64,000 bases of DNA. Source: Eurosta solidaginis (lineage: Eukaryota > Arthropoda > Insecta > Diptera > Tephritidae). Location: NCBI RefSeq assembly GCF_040869045.1, contig NW_027136978.1, positions 1 to 64,000 on the forward strand, written 5' to 3'. Position 1 is the stretch's first letter. Every line of letters begins with the position of its first letter. Below the pieces are notes generated by a model. It was not told the origin of the DNA. It did no database searches and saw nothing but the letters and a program-made list of their open reading frames with translations. Positions 1 to 11,736 of the stretch are shown in pieces. The position numbers and the translations under genes are program-made.

Positions 1-3000
1 TTAGCATGTTTAAAATACGTAAGTCGTTTGTTCATCAAATTTAAGTATATAACTCATCAGTTGTTTGCATCAGAGCGACAATTTTTGAGATAGTTATTAA
101 AACTGTTTAAAGGTTGTCAAACGTTGTTTCTCGTTGTATATCCTTTAATTCTAGAGTTAAATTGATAAATAACGTGTACGAATTTGTTTAACGCATTTGT
201 TTTGGTTACTCGACGTCTCCGTTCTCGTGTAGCCTACATATTGCGTTTTTTTTTTAATTTGCTTACCGGGCTAAAGGTTAGCATGTTTAAAATACGTAAG
301 TCGTTTTGTTCACCAAATTTACGTAGATAACTCATCAGTTGTTTGCATCAGAGCGATAATTTTTGAGATAGTTATTAAAACTGTTAAAGGTTGTCAAACG
401 TTGTTTCTCGTTGTATATCCTTTAATTCTAGAGTTAAATTGATAAATAACGTGTACGAATTTGTTTAACGCATTTGTTTTGGTTACTCGACGTCTCCGTT
501 CTCGTGTAGCCTACATATTGCGTTTTTTTTAATTGCTTACCGGCTAAAGGTTAGCATGTTTAAAATACGTAAGTCGTTTTGTTCATCATATTTAAGTAGA
601 TAACTCATCAGTTGTTTGCATCAGAGCGATAATTTTTGAGATAGTTATTAAAACTGTTTAAGGTTGTCAAACGTTGTTTCTCGTTGTATATCCTTTAATT
701 CTAGAGTTAAGTTGATAAATAACGTGTACGAATTTGTTTAACGCATTTGTTTTGGTTACTCGACGTCTCCGTTCTCGTGTAGCCTACATATTGCGTTTTT
801 TTTTTTAATTTGCTTACCGGGCTAAAGGTTAGCATGTTTAAAATACGTAAGTCGTTTTGTTCATCAAATTTAAGTAGATAACTCATCAGTTGTTTGCATC
901 AGAGCGATAATTTTTGAGATAGTTATTAAAACTGTTTAAAGGTTGTCAAACGTTGTTTCTCGTTGTATATCCTTTAATTCTAGAGTTAAATTGATAAATA
1001 ACGTGTACGAATTTGTTTAACGCATTTGTTTTGGTTACTCGACGTCTCCGTTCTCGTGTAGCCCACATATTGCGTTTTTTTTTAATTTGCTTACCGGGCT
1101 AAAGGTTAGCATGTTTAAAATACGTAAGTCGTTTTGTTCATCAAATTTAAGTAGATAACTCATCAGTTGTTTGCATCAGAGCGATAATTTTTGCGATAGT
1201 TATTAAAACTGTTAAAAGGTTGTCAAACGTTATTTCTCGTTGTATATCCTTTAATTCTAGAGTTAAATTGATAAATAACGTGTACGAATTTGTTTAACGC
1301 ATTTGTTTTGGTTACTCGACGTCTCCGTTCTCGTGTAGCCTACATATTGCGTTTTTTTTTAATTTGCTACCGGGCTAAAGGTTAGCATGTTTAAAATACG
1401 TAAGTCGTTTTGTTCATCAAATTTAAGTAGATAACTCATCAGTTGTTTGCATCAGAGCGATAATTTTTGAGATAGTAATTAAAACTGTTTAAAGGTTGTC
1501 AAACGTTGTTTCTCGTTGTATATCCTTTAATTCTAGAGTTCAATTGATAAATAACGTGTACGAATTTGTTTAACGCATTTGTTTTGGTTACTCGACGTCT
1601 CCGTTCTCGTGTAGCCTACATATTGCGTTTTTTTTTTTAATTTGCTTACCGGGCTAAAGGTTAGCATGTTTAAAATACGTAAGTCGTTTTGTTCATCAAA
1701 TTTAAGTAGATAACTCATCAGTTGTTTGCATCAGAGCGATAATTTTTGAGATAGTTATTAAAACTGTTTAAAGGTTGTCAAACGTTGTTTCTCGTTGTAT
1801 ATCCTTTAATTCTAGAGTTAAATTGATAAATAACTTGTACGAATTTGTTTAACGCATTTGTTTTGGTTACTCGACGTCTCCGTTCTCGTGTAGCCTACAT
1901 ATTGCGTTTTTTTTTTAATTTGCTTACCGGGCTAAAGGTTAGCATGTTTAAATACGTAAGTCGTTTTGTTCATCATATTTAAGTAGATAACTCATCAGTT
2001 GTTTGCATCAGAGCGATAATTTTTTGAGATAGTTATTAAAACTGTTTAAAGGTTGTCAAACGTTGTTTCTCGTTGTATATCCTTTAATTCTAGAGTTAAA
2101 TTGATAAATAACGTGTACGAATTTGTTTAACGCATTTGTTTTGGTTACTCGACGTCTCCGTTCTCGTGTAGCCTACATATTGCGTTTTTTTTTTTAATTT
2201 GCTAACCGGGCTAAAGGTTAGCATGTTTAAAATACGTAAGTCGTTTTGTTTATCAAATTTAAGTAGATAACTCATCAGTTGTTTGCATCAGAGCGATAAT
2301 TTTTGAGATAGTTATTAAAACTGTTTAAAGGTTGTCAAACGTTGTTTCTCGTTGTATATCCTTTAATTCTAGAGTTAAATTGATAAATAACGTGTACGAA
2401 TTTGTTTAACGCATTTGTTTTGGTTACTCGACGTCTCCGTTCTCGTGTAGCCTACATATTGCGTTTTTTTTTTAATTTGCTTACCGGGCTAAAGGTTAGC
2501 ATGTTTAAAATACGTAAGTCGTTTTGTTCATCATATTTAAGTAGATAACTCATCAGTTGTTTGCATCAGAGCGACAATTTTGAGATAGTTATTAAAACTG
2601 TTTAAAGGTTGTCAAACGTTGTTTCTCGTTGTATATCCTTTAATTCTAGAGTTAAATTGATAAATAACGTGTACGAATTTGTTTAACGCATTTGTTTTGG
2701 TTACTCGACGTCTCCGTTCTCGTGCAGCCTACATATTGCGTTTTTTTTTTAATTTGCTTACCGGGCTAAAGGTTAGCATGTTTAAAATACGTAAGTCGTT
2801 TTGTTCAACAAATTTGAGTAGATAACTCATCAGTTGTTTGCATCAGAGCGATAATTTTTGAGATAGTTATTAAAACTGTTTAAAGGTTGTCAAACGTTGT
2901 TTCTCGTTGTATATCCTTTAATTCTAGAGTTAAATTGATAAATAACGTGTACGAATTTGTTTAACGCATTTGTTTTGGTTACTCGACGTCTCCGTTCTCG

Positions 3001-3018
3001 TGTAGCCTACATATTGCG
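1..3018 (+). repeat. Long-range duplicated block A, copy A1 (no SINE)
   Basis: Eleven monomers sharing a series of private variants with 6113-9139 and 12884-16187: 'aagtatataac' in the first monomer (shared with A2), 'ttcaccaaatttacg' in the second, 'gagttaagttg' in the third, 'tttgcgatag' with 'cgttatttctcg' (base 1232), 'gatagtaatt', 'ataacttgtacg', 'gtgcagcc', and finally 'ttcaacaaatttgagtag'. The order is the same in all three copies. At 3018 the monomer continues with a normal T-tract, whereas A2 and A3 switch to a SINE at this exact point. Confidence 0.9.
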
Positions 3019-6000
3019 TTTTTTTTTTAATTTGCTTACCGGGCTAAAGGTTAGCATGTTTAAAATACGTAAGTCGTTTTGTTCATCATATTTAAGTAGA
3101 TAACTCATCAGTTGTTTGCATCAGAGGGATAATTTTTGAGATAGTTATTAAAACTGTTTAAAGGTTGTCAAACGTTGTTTCTCGTTGTATATACTTTAAT
3201 TCTAGAGTTAAATTGATAAATAACGTGTACGAATTTGTTTAACGCATTTGTTTTGGTTACTCGAGGTCTCCGTTCTCGTGTAGCCTACATATTGCGTTTT
3301 TTTTTTAATTTGCTTACCGGGCTAAAGGTTAGCATGTTTAAAATACGTAAGTCGTTTTGTTCATCAAATTTAAGTAGATAACTCATCAGTTGTTTGCATC
3401 AGAGCGATAATTTTTGAGATAGTTATTAAAACTGTTTAAAGGTTGTCAAACGTTGTTTCTCGTTGTATATCCTTTAATTCTAGAGTTAAATTGATAAATA
3501 ACGTGTACGAATTTGTTTAACGCATTTGTTTTAGTTACTCGACGTCTCCGTTCTCGTGTAGCCTACATATTGCGTTTTTTTTTTTAATTTGCTTACCGGG
3601 CTAAAGGTTAGCATGTTTAAAATACGTAAGTCGTTTTGTTCATCATATTTAAGTAGATAACTCATCAGTTGTTTGCATCAGAGCGATAATTTTTGAGATA
3701 GTTATTAAAACTGTTTAAAGGTTGTCAAACGTTGTTTCTCGTTGTATATCCTTTAATTCTAGAGTTAAATTGATAAATAACGTGTATGATTTGTTTAACG
3801 CATTTGTTTTGGTTACTCGACGTCTCCGTTCTCGTGTAGCCTACATATTGCGTTTTTTTTTTAATTTGCTTACCGGGCTAAAGGTTAGCATGTTTAAAAT
3901 ACGTAAGTCGTTTTGTTCATCAAATTTAAGTAGATAACTCATCAGTTGTTTGCATCAGAGCGATAATTTTTGAGATAGTTATTAAAACTGTTTAAAGGTT
4001 GTCAAACGTTGTTTCTCGTTGTATATCCTTTAATTCTAGAGTTAAATTGATAAATAACGTGTACGAATTTGTTTAACGCATTTGTTTTGGTTACTCGACG
4101 TCTCCGTTCTCGTGTAGCCTACATATTGCGTTTTTTTTTAAATTTGCTTACCGGGCTAAAGGTTAGCATGTTTAAAATACGTAAGTCGTTTTGTTCATTA
4201 AATTTAAGTAGATAACTCATCAGTGTTTGCATCAGAGCGACAATTTTTGAGATAGTTATTAAAACTGTTTAAAGGTTGTCAAACGTTGTTTCTCGTTGTA
4301 TATCCTTTAATTCTAGAGTTAAATTGATAAATAACGTGTACGAATTTGTTTAACGCATTTGTTTTGGTTACTCGACGTCTCCGTTCTCGTGTAGCCTACA
4401 TATTGCGTTTTTTTTTTTAATTTGCTTACCGGGCTAAAGGTTAGCATGTTTAAAATACGTAAGTCGTTTTGTTCATCAAATTTAAGTAGATAACTCATCA
4501 GTTGTTTGCATCAGAGCGATAATTTTTGAGATAGTTATTAAAACTGTTTAAAGGTTGTCAAACGTTGTTTCTCGTTGTATATCCTTTAATTCTAGAGTTA
4601 AATTGATAAATAACGTGTACGAATTTGTTTAACGCATTTGTTTTGGTTACTCGACGTCTCCGTTCTCGTGTAGCCTACATATTGCGTTTTTTTTTTAATT
4701 TGCTTACCGGGCTAAAGGTTAGCATGTTTAAAATACGTAAGTCGTTTTGTTCATCAAATTTAAGTAGATAACTCATCAGTTGTTTGCATCAGAGCGATAA
4801 TTTTTGAGATAGTTATTAAAACTGTTTAAAGGTTGTCAAACGTTGTTTCTCGTTGTATATCCTTTAATTCTAGAGTTAAATTGATAAATAACGTGTACGA
4901 ATTTGTTTAACGCATTTGTTTTGGTTACTCGACGTCTCCGTTCTCGTGTAGCCTACATATTGCGTTTTTTTTTTTTAATTTGCTTACCGGGCTAAAGGTT
5001 GGCATGTTTAAAATACGTAAGTCGTTTTGTTCATCAAATTTAAGTAGATAACTCATCAGTTGTTTGCATCAGAGCGATAATTTTTGAGATAGTTATTAAA
5101 ACTGTTTAAAGGTTGTCAAACGTTGTTTCTCGTTGTATATCCTTTAATTCTAGAGTTAAATTGATAAATAACGTGTACGAATTTGTTTAACGCATTTGTT
5201 TTGGTTACTCGACGTCTCCGTTCTCGTGTAGCCTACATATTGCGTTTTTTTTTTAATTTGCTTACCGGGCTAAAGGTTAGCATGTTTAAAATACGTAAGT
5301 CGTTTTGTTCATCAAATTTAAGTAGATAACTCATCAGTTGTTTGCATCAGAGCGATAATTTTTGAGATAGTTATTAAAACTGTTTAAAGGTTGTCAAACG
5401 TTGTTTCTCGTTGTATATCCTTTAATTCTAGAGTTAAATTGATAAATAACGTGTACGAATTTGTTTAACGCATTTGTTTTGGTTACTCGACGTCTCCGTT
5501 CTCGTGTAGCCTACATATTGGGTTTTTTTTTTTTAATTTGTTTACCGGGCTAAAGGTTAGCATGCTTAAAATACGTAAGTCGTTTTGTTCATCATATTTA
5601 AGTAGATAACTCATCAGTTGTTTGCATCAGAGCGATAATTTTTGAGATAGTTATTAAAACTGTTTAAAGGTTGTCAAACGTTGTTTCTCGTTGTATATCC
5701 TTTAATTCTAGAGTTAAATTGATAAATAACGTGTACGAATTTGTTTAACGCATTTGTTTTGGTTACTCGACGTCTCCGTTCTCGTGTAGCCTACATATTG
5801 CGTTTTTTTTTTAATTTGCTTACCGGGCTAAAGGTTAGCATGTTTAAAATACGTAAGTCGTTTTGTTCATCAAATTTAAGTAGATAACTCATCAGTTGTT
5901 TGCATCAGAGTGACAATTTTTGTGATAGTTATTAAAACTGTTTAAAGGTTGTCAAACGTTGTTTCTCGTTGTATATCCTTTAATCCTAGAGTTAAATTGA

Positions 6001-6112
6001 TAAATAACGTGTACGAATTTGTTTAACGCATTTGTTTTGGTTACTCGACGTCTCCGTTCTCGTGTAGCCCACATATTGCGTTTTTTTTTTTATTTGCTTA
6101 CCGGGCTAAAGA
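3019..6112 (+). repeat. Subfamily 1 monomers outside block A
   Basis: About eleven subfamily 1 monomers between A1 and A2. They carry mostly single-copy variants: 'ctcgaggtctcc' near 3264, 'ttttagttactcg' near 3530, 'gtgtatgatttg' with a short deletion near 3784, 'ttcattaaattt' and a shortened 'atcagtgtttgc' near 4195-4230, and 'ggttggcatg' near 5000. One monomer near 5563 has the subfamily 2 state 'gcatgctt'. I did not find a partner block elsewhere in the window. There is no gene or non-satellite sequence here. Confidence 0.85.
4441..4718 (+). repeat. Reference monomer, subfamily 1 (278 bp)
   Basis: A typical full-length monomer close to the subfamily 1 consensus. In order it contains: 'ttagcatgttt', 'acgtaagtcgttttg', 'ttcatcaaatttaag', 'actcatcagttgtttgc', 'agagcgataattttt', 'actgtttaaagg', 'caaacgttgtttctcg', 'atcctttaattctagag', 'aacgtgtacgaatttg', 'gcatttgttttgg', 'ctcgacgtctccg', 'tctcgtgtagcctac', 'attgcg', the T-tract, 'aatttgcttaccgggc' and 'taaagg'. 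It has about a dozen CpGs despite the AT-richness. The start is an arbitrary phase, since the array is circularly permutable. Neither strand has an open frame running through the whole monomer. Confidence 0.95.
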
Positions 6113-9100
6113 TTAGCATGTTTAAAATACGTAAGTCGTTTTGTTCATCAAATTTAAGTATATAACTCATCAGTTGTTTGCATCAGAGCGACAATTTTTG
6201 AGATAGTTATTAAAACTGTTTAAAGGTTGTCAAACGTTGTTTCTCGTTGTATATCCTTTAATTCTAGAGTTAAATTGATAAATAACGTGTACGAATTTGT
6301 TTAACGCATTTGTTTTGGTTACTCGACGTCTCCGTTCTCGTGTAGCCTACATATTGCGTTTTTTTTTTTAATTTGCTTACCGGGCTAAAGGTTAGCATGT
6401 TTAAAATACGTAAGTCGTTTTGTTCACCAAATTTACGTAGATAACTCATCAGTTGTTTGCATCAGAGCGATAATTTTTGAGATAGTTATTAAAACTGTTT
6501 AAAGGTTGTCAAACGTTGTTTCTCGTTGTATATCCTTTAATTCTAGAGTTAAATTGATAAATAACGTGTACGAATTTGTTTAACGCATTTGTTTTGGTTA
6601 CTCGACGTCTCCGTTCTCGTGTAGCCTACATATTGCGTTTTTTTTTAATTTGCTTACCGGGCTAAAGGTTAGCATGTTTAAAATACGTAAGTCGTTTTGT
6701 TCATCATATTTAAGTAGATAACTCATCAGTTGTTTGCATCAGAGCGATAATTTTTGAGATAGTTATTAAAACTGTTTAAAGGTTGTCAAACGTTGTTTCT
6801 CGTTGTATATCCTTTAATTCTAGAGTTAAGTTGATAAATAACGTGTACGAATTTGTTTAACGCATTTGTTTTGGTTACTCGACGTCTCCGTTCTCGTGTA
6901 GCCTACATATTGCGTTTTTTTTTTTAATTTGCTTACCGGGCTAAAGGTTAGCATGTTTAAAATACGTAAGTCGTTTTGTTCATCAAATTTAAGTAGATAA
7001 CTCATCAGTTGTTTGCATCAGAGCGATAATTTTTGAGATAGTTATTAAAACTGTTTAAAGGTTGTCAAACGTTGTTTCTCGTTGTATATCCTTTAATTCT
7101 AGAGTTAAATTGATAAATAACGTGTACGAATTTGTTTAACGCATTTGTTTTGGTTACTCGACGTCTCCGTTCTCGTGTAGCCCACATATTGCGTTTTTTT
7201 TTTAATTTGCTTACCGGGCTAAAGGTTAGCATGTTTAAAATACGTAAGTCGTTTTGTTCATCAAATTTAAGTAGATAACTCATCAGTTGTTTGCATCAGA
7301 GCGATAATTTTTGCGATAGTTATTAAAACTGTTAAAAGGTTGTCAAACGTTATTTCTCGTTGTATATCCTTTAATTCTAGAGTTAAATTGATAAATAACG
7401 TGTACGAATTTGTTTAACGCATTTGTTTTGGTTACTCGACGTCTCCGTTCTCGTGTAGCCTACATATTGCGTTTTTTTTTAATTTGCTTACCGGGCTAAA
7501 GGTTAGCATGTTTAAAATACGTAAGTCGTTTTGTTCATCAAATTTAAGTAGATAACTCATCAGTTGTTTGCATCAGAGCGATAATTTTTGAGATAGTAAT
7601 TAAAACTGTTTAAAGGTTGTCAAACGTTGTTTCTCGTTGTATATCCTTTAATTCTAGAGTTCAATTGATAAATAACGTGTACGAATTTGTTTAACGCATT
7701 TGTTTTGGTTACTCGACGTCTCCGTTCTCGTGTAGCCTACATATTGCGTTTTTTTTTTTTAATTTGCTTACCGGGCTAAAGGTTAGCATGTTTAAAATAC
7801 GTAAGTCGTTTTGTTCATCAAATTTAAGTAGATAACTCATCAGTTGTTTGCATCAGAGCGATAATTTTTGAGATAGTTATTAAAACTGTTTAAAGGTTGT
7901 CAAACGTTGTTTCTCGTTGTATATCCTTTAATTCTAGAGTTAAATTGATAAATAACTTGTACGAATTTGTTTAACGCATTTGTTTTGGTTACTCGACGTC
8001 TCCGTTCTCGTGTAGCCTACATATTGCGTTTTTTTTTTAATTTGCTTACCGGGCTAAAGGTTAGCATGTTTAAAATACGTAAGTCGTTTTGTTCATCATA
8101 TTTAAGTAGATAACTCATCAGTTGTTTGCATCAGAGCGATAATTTTTGAGATAGTTATTAAAACTGTTTAAAGGTTGTCAAACGTTGTTTCTCGTTGTAT
8201 ATCCTTTAATTCTAGAGTTAAATTGATAAATAACGTGTACGAATTTGTTTAACGCATTTGTTTTGGTTACTCGACGTCTCCGTTCTCGTGTAGCCTACAT
8301 ATTGCGTTTTTTTTTAATTTGCTAACCGGGCTAAAGGTTAGCATGTTTAAAATACGTAAGTCGTTTTGTTTATCAAATTTAAGTAGATAACTCATCAGTT
8401 GTTTGCATCAGAGCGATAATTTTTGAGATAGTTATTAAAACTGTTTAAAGGTTGTCAAACGTTGTTTCTCGTTGTATATCCTTTAATTCTAGAGTTAAAT
8501 TGATAAATAACGTGTACGAATTTGTTTAACGCATTTGTTTTGGTTACTCGACGTCTCCGTTCTCGTGTAGCCTACATATTGCGTTTTTTTTTTAATTTGC
8601 TTACCGGGCTAAAGGTTAGCATGTTTAAAATACGTAAGTCGTTTTGTTCATCATATTTAAGTAGATAACTCATCAGTTGTTTGCATCAGAGCGACAATTT
8701 TTGAGATAGTTATTAAAACTGTTTAAAGGTTGTCAAACGTTGTTTCTCGTTGTATATCCTTTAATTCTAGAGTTAAATTGATAAATAACGTGTACGAATT
8801 TGTTTAACGCATTTGTTTTGGTTACTCGACGTCTCCGTTCTCGTGCAGCCTACATATTGCGTTTTTTTTTTAATTTGCTTACCGGGCTAAAGGTTAGCAT
8901 GTTTAAAATACGTAAGTCGTTTTGTTCAACAAATTTGAGTAGATAACTCATCAGTTGTTTGCATCAGAGCGATAATTTTTGAGATAGTTATTAAAACTGT
9001 TTAAAGGTTGTCAAACGTTGTTTCTCGTTGTATATCCTTTAATTCTAGAGTTAAATTGATAAATAACGTGTACGAATTTGTTTAACGCATTTGTTTTGGT

Positions 9101-9139
9101 TACTCGACGTCTCCGTTCTCGTGTAGCCTACATATTGCG
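6113..9139 (+). repeat. Long-range duplicated block A, copy A2
   Basis: This copy repeats the variant order of A1. The 'gttatttctcg' marker base is at 7352 against 1232 in A1, a shift of 6,120 bp, and at 14400 in A3, a shift of 7,048 bp. The last monomer, with 'ttcaacaaatttgagtag', ends in 'acatattgcg' and runs directly into the SINE. Differences from A1 are a few substitutions and changes in T-tract length. The block and the SINE that follows are evidently one amplified unit shared with A3. Confidence 0.9.
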
Positions 9140-9146
9140 GCCGCCG

Positions 9147-9157
9147 TGGTGTGATGG
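9147..9157 (+). promoter_or_regulatory. Pol III A box (SINE copy 1)
   Basis: 'tggtgtgatgg' sits 8 bp into the SINE and is close to the tRNA A-box consensus TRGYNNARNGG, with one mismatch (G at the seventh base). Its distance to the B box is normal for a tRNA-type internal promoter. Activity inside the satellite is not known. Confidence 0.6.
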
Positions 9158-9190
9158 TAGCGTGCTCCGCCTATCACACCGTATGCCCTG

Positions 9191-9201
9191 GGTTCAACTC
9201 C
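9191..9201 (+). promoter_or_regulatory. Pol III B box (SINE copy 1)
   Basis: 'ggttcaactcc' matches the B-box core GWTCRANNC. It is flanked by complementary 'ccctg/cccggg' runs like the T-arm of a tRNA, which supports a tRNA origin for the SINE head. Confidence 0.75.
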
Positions 9202-9490
9202 CGGGCAAAGCAACATCAAAATTTTAGAAATAAGATTTTTCAATTAGAAGAAAATTTTTCTAAGCGGGGTCGCCCCTCGGCAGTGTCTGGCAAGCGCTCC
9301 GATTGTATTTCTGCCATGAAAAGGTCTCAGTGAAAACTCATCCGCCTTGCAGATGCCGTTCGGAGTCGGCATAAAATATGTAGGTCCCGTCCGGCCAATT
9401 TGTAGGGAAAAATCAAGAGGAGCACGACGCAAATTGGAAGAGAAGCTCGGCCTTAGATCTCTTCGGAGGTTATTGCGCCTTACATTTATT

Positions 9491-11685
9491 TACCGGGCTA
9501 AAGGTTAGCATGTTTAAAATACGTAAGTCGTTTTGTTCATCATATTTAAGTAGATAACTCATCAGTTGTTTGCATCAGAGCGATAGTTATTAAAACTGTT
9601 TAAAGGTTGTCAAACGTTGCTTCTCGTTGTATATCCTGTAATTCTAGAGTTAAATTGATAAATAACGTGTACGAATTTGTTTAACGCATTTGTTTTGGTT
9701 ACTCGACGTCTCCGTTCTCGTGTAACCTACATATTGCGTTTTTTTTTTAATTTGCTTACCGGGCTAAAGGTTAGCATGTTTAAAATACGTAAGTCGTTTT
9801 GTTCATCATATTTAAGTAGATAACTCATCAGTTGTTTGCATCAGAGCGATAATTTTTGAGATAGTTATTAAAACCCTTTAAAGGTTGTCAAACGTTGTTT
9901 CTCGTTGTATATCCTTTAATTCTAGAGTTAAATTGATAAATAACGTGTACGAATTTGTTTAACGCATTTGTTTTGGTTACTCGACGTCTCCGTTCTCGTG
10001 TAGCCTACATATTGCGTTTTTTTTTTAATTTGCTTACCGGGCTAAAGTTTAGCATGTTTAAAATACGTAAGTCGTTTTGTTCATCAAATTTAAGTAGATA
10101 ACTCATCAGTTGTTTGCATCAGAGCGACAATTTTTGAGATAGTTATTAAAACTGTTTAAAGGTTGTCAAACGTTGTTTCTCGTTGTATATCCTTTAATTC
10201 TAGAGTTAAATTGATAAATAACGTGTACGAATTTGTTTAACGCATTTGTTTTGGTTACTCGACGTCTCCGTTCTCGTGTAGCCTACATATTGCGTTTTTT
10301 TTTTAATTTGCTTACCGGGCTAAAGGTTAGCATGTTTAAAATACGTAAGTCGTTTTGTTCATGATATTTAAGTAGATAACTCATCAGTTGTTTGCATCAG
10401 AGCGATAATTTTTGAGATAGTTATTAAAACTGTTTAAAGGTTGTCAAACGTTGTTTCTCGTTGTATATCCTTTAATTCTAGAGTTAGATTGATAAATAAC
10501 GTGTACGAATTTGTTTAACGCATTTGTTTTGGTTACTTGACGTCTCCGTTCTCGTGTAGCCTACATATTGCGTTTTTTTTTTTTAATTTGCTTACCGGGC
10601 TAAAGGTTAGCATGTTTAAAATACGTAAGTCGTTTTGTTCGTCAAATTTAAGTAGATAACTCATCAGTTGTTTCCATCAGAGCGATAATTTTTGAGATAG
10701 TTATTAAAACTGTTTAAAGGTTGTCAAACGTTGTTTCTCGTTGTATATCCTTTAATTCTAGAGTTAAATTGATAAATAACGTGTACGAATTTGTTTAACG
10801 CATTTGTTTTGGTTACTCGACGTCTCCGTTCTCGTGTAGCTTACATATTGCGTTTTTTTTTTAATTTGCTTACCGGGCTAAAGGTTAGCATGTTTAAAAT
10901 ACGTAAGTCGTTTTGTTCATCATATTTAAGTAGATAACTCATCAGTTGTTTGCATCAGAGCGATAATTTTTGAGATAGTTATTAAAACTGTTTAAAGGTT
11001 GTCAAACGTTGTTTCTCGTTGTATATCCTTTATTTCTAGAGTTAAATTGATAAATAACGTGTACGAATTTGTTTAACGCATTTGTTTTGGTTACTCGACG
11101 TCTCCGTTCTCGTGTAGCCTACATATTGCGTTTTTTTTTTATTTGCTTACCGGGCTAAAGGTTAGCATGTTTAAAATACGTAAGTCGTTTTGTTCATCAA
11201 ATTTAAGTAGATAACTCATCAGTTGTTTGCATCAGAGCGATAATTTTTGAGATAGTTATTAAAACTGTTTAAAGGTTGTCAAACGTTGTTTCTCGTTGTA
11301 TATCCTTTAATTCTAGAGTTAAATTGATAAATAACGTGTACGAATTTGTTTAACGCATTTGTTTTGGTTACTCGACGTCTCCGTTCTCGTGTAGCCTACA
11401 TATTGCATTTTTTTTTTAATTTGCTTACCGGGCTAAAGGTTAGCATGTTTAAAATACGTAAGTCGTTTTGTTCAACAAATTTGAGTAGATAACTCATCAG
11501 TTGTTTGCATCAGAGCGATAATTTTTGAGATAGTTATTAAAACTGTTTAAAGGTTGTCAAACGTTGTTTCTCGTTGTATATCCTTTAATTCTAGAGTTAA
11601 ATTGATAAATAACGTGTACGAATTTGTTTAACGCATTTGTTTTGATTACACGACGTCTCCGTTCTCGTGTAGCCTACATATTGCG
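9491..11685 (+). repeat. Long-range duplicated block B, copy B2
   Basis: Subfamily 1 monomers between SINE copies 1 and 2. Variants shared in order with 16539-19021 are: 'cgttgcttctcg' (marker base 9620) with 'atcctgtaattc' and 'gtgtaacctac', 'ttcatgatattt' (near 10360), 'gagttagattg' with 'ttacttgacg', 'gtttccatcag', 'ctttatttctag', 'attgcatttt', and 'ttcaacaaatttgagtag'. The first monomer is a fusion: after 'gagcgata' it jumps to 'gttatt' of the next monomer, so B2 is about 288 bp shorter than B3. Confidence 0.9.
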
Positions 11686-11692
11686 GCCGCCG

Positions 11693-11703
11693 TGGTGTGA
11701 TGG
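11693..11703 (+). promoter_or_regulatory. Pol III A box (SINE copy 2)
   Basis: 'tggtgtgatgg', identical in sequence and relative position to copy 1. Near-consensus A box. Confidence 0.6.
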
Positions 11704-11736
11704 TAGCGTGCTCCGCCTATCACACCGTATGCCCTG

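Larger units (their letters stand above)
1..9139 (+). repeat. Satellite array, subfamily 1, segment before first SINE
   Basis: Head-to-tail 277-278 bp monomers, all on one strand. Taking 'ttagcatg' as the phase mark, starts fall at 1, 278, 551, 829 and 1106, so spacing is 273-278 bp and most length change comes from the T-tract. Subfamily 1 monomers carry 'gcatgtttaaaa', 'gttcatcaaattt' or 'gttcatcatattt', and usually 'gcgataattttt'. Monomers with 'catcaaattt' and 'catcatattt' often alternate. Every monomer holds an XbaI site in 'ttctagagtt' and normally an AatII site in 'cgacgtctcc'. No gene, RNA or unique sequence is visible. Because the window begins inside the array, its left end is not seen. 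That it is heterochromatic is inference. Confidence 0.98.
9140..9490 (+). mobile_element. tRNA-derived SINE, copy 1 (351 bp)
   Basis: A non-autonomous Pol III retroposon embedded in a satellite monomer. Seen: a tRNA-like head of roughly 75 bp with an A-box-like 'tggtgtgatgg' and a B box 'ggttcaactcc' that fits the consensus. It is followed by a GC-richer body ('gccttgcagatgccgttc', 'tcccgtccggccaatttg', 'gaagagaagctcggcc') and a short end 'cgccttacatttatt'. The head resembles tRNA-Asp or tRNA-Gly only loosely. It has no coding capacity and would depend on a LINE for movement. From memory the body matches a SINE common in tephritid and other higher flies; this was not checked. No target-site duplication is visible, and the monomer's T-tract and 'aatttgc' are missing at the junction. 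The left junction forms a NotI site (gcggccgc). Copy 1 and copy 3 share 'gtctggcaag' and 'aaatatgtagg'. Open frames of about 60 codons inside it are incidental. Confidence 0.9.

Noticed and set aside
1533..1718. Open reading frame of about 60-70 codons on the minus strand, repeated in many monomers (for example 7065-7283, 14113-14331, 44483-44665, 50838-51020)
   Set aside because: It recurs with the satellite period, differs in length only with T-tract length and point changes, spans the homopolymer, and shows no protein family features. It is a by-product of the repeat.
3722..3937. Plus-strand open frame of 71 codons crossing a T-tract, and a similar one at 27851-28033
   Set aside because: The first is opened by a small deletion in a single monomer ('gtgtatgatttg'). 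Both run through the T-tract as poly-phenylalanine or leucine and have no independent support.
9140..9215. A functional tRNA gene at the head of each SINE
   Set aside because: The A and B boxes are present, but an acceptor stem with matching ends and a proper anticodon arm cannot be folded convincingly, and the sequence continues into the SINE body.
9151..9432. Open frames of about 60 codons inside the SINE on both strands
   Set aside because: They overlap the Pol III promoter head and body of a tRNA-derived SINE, which is non-coding. Their recurrence follows from the three copies of the element.
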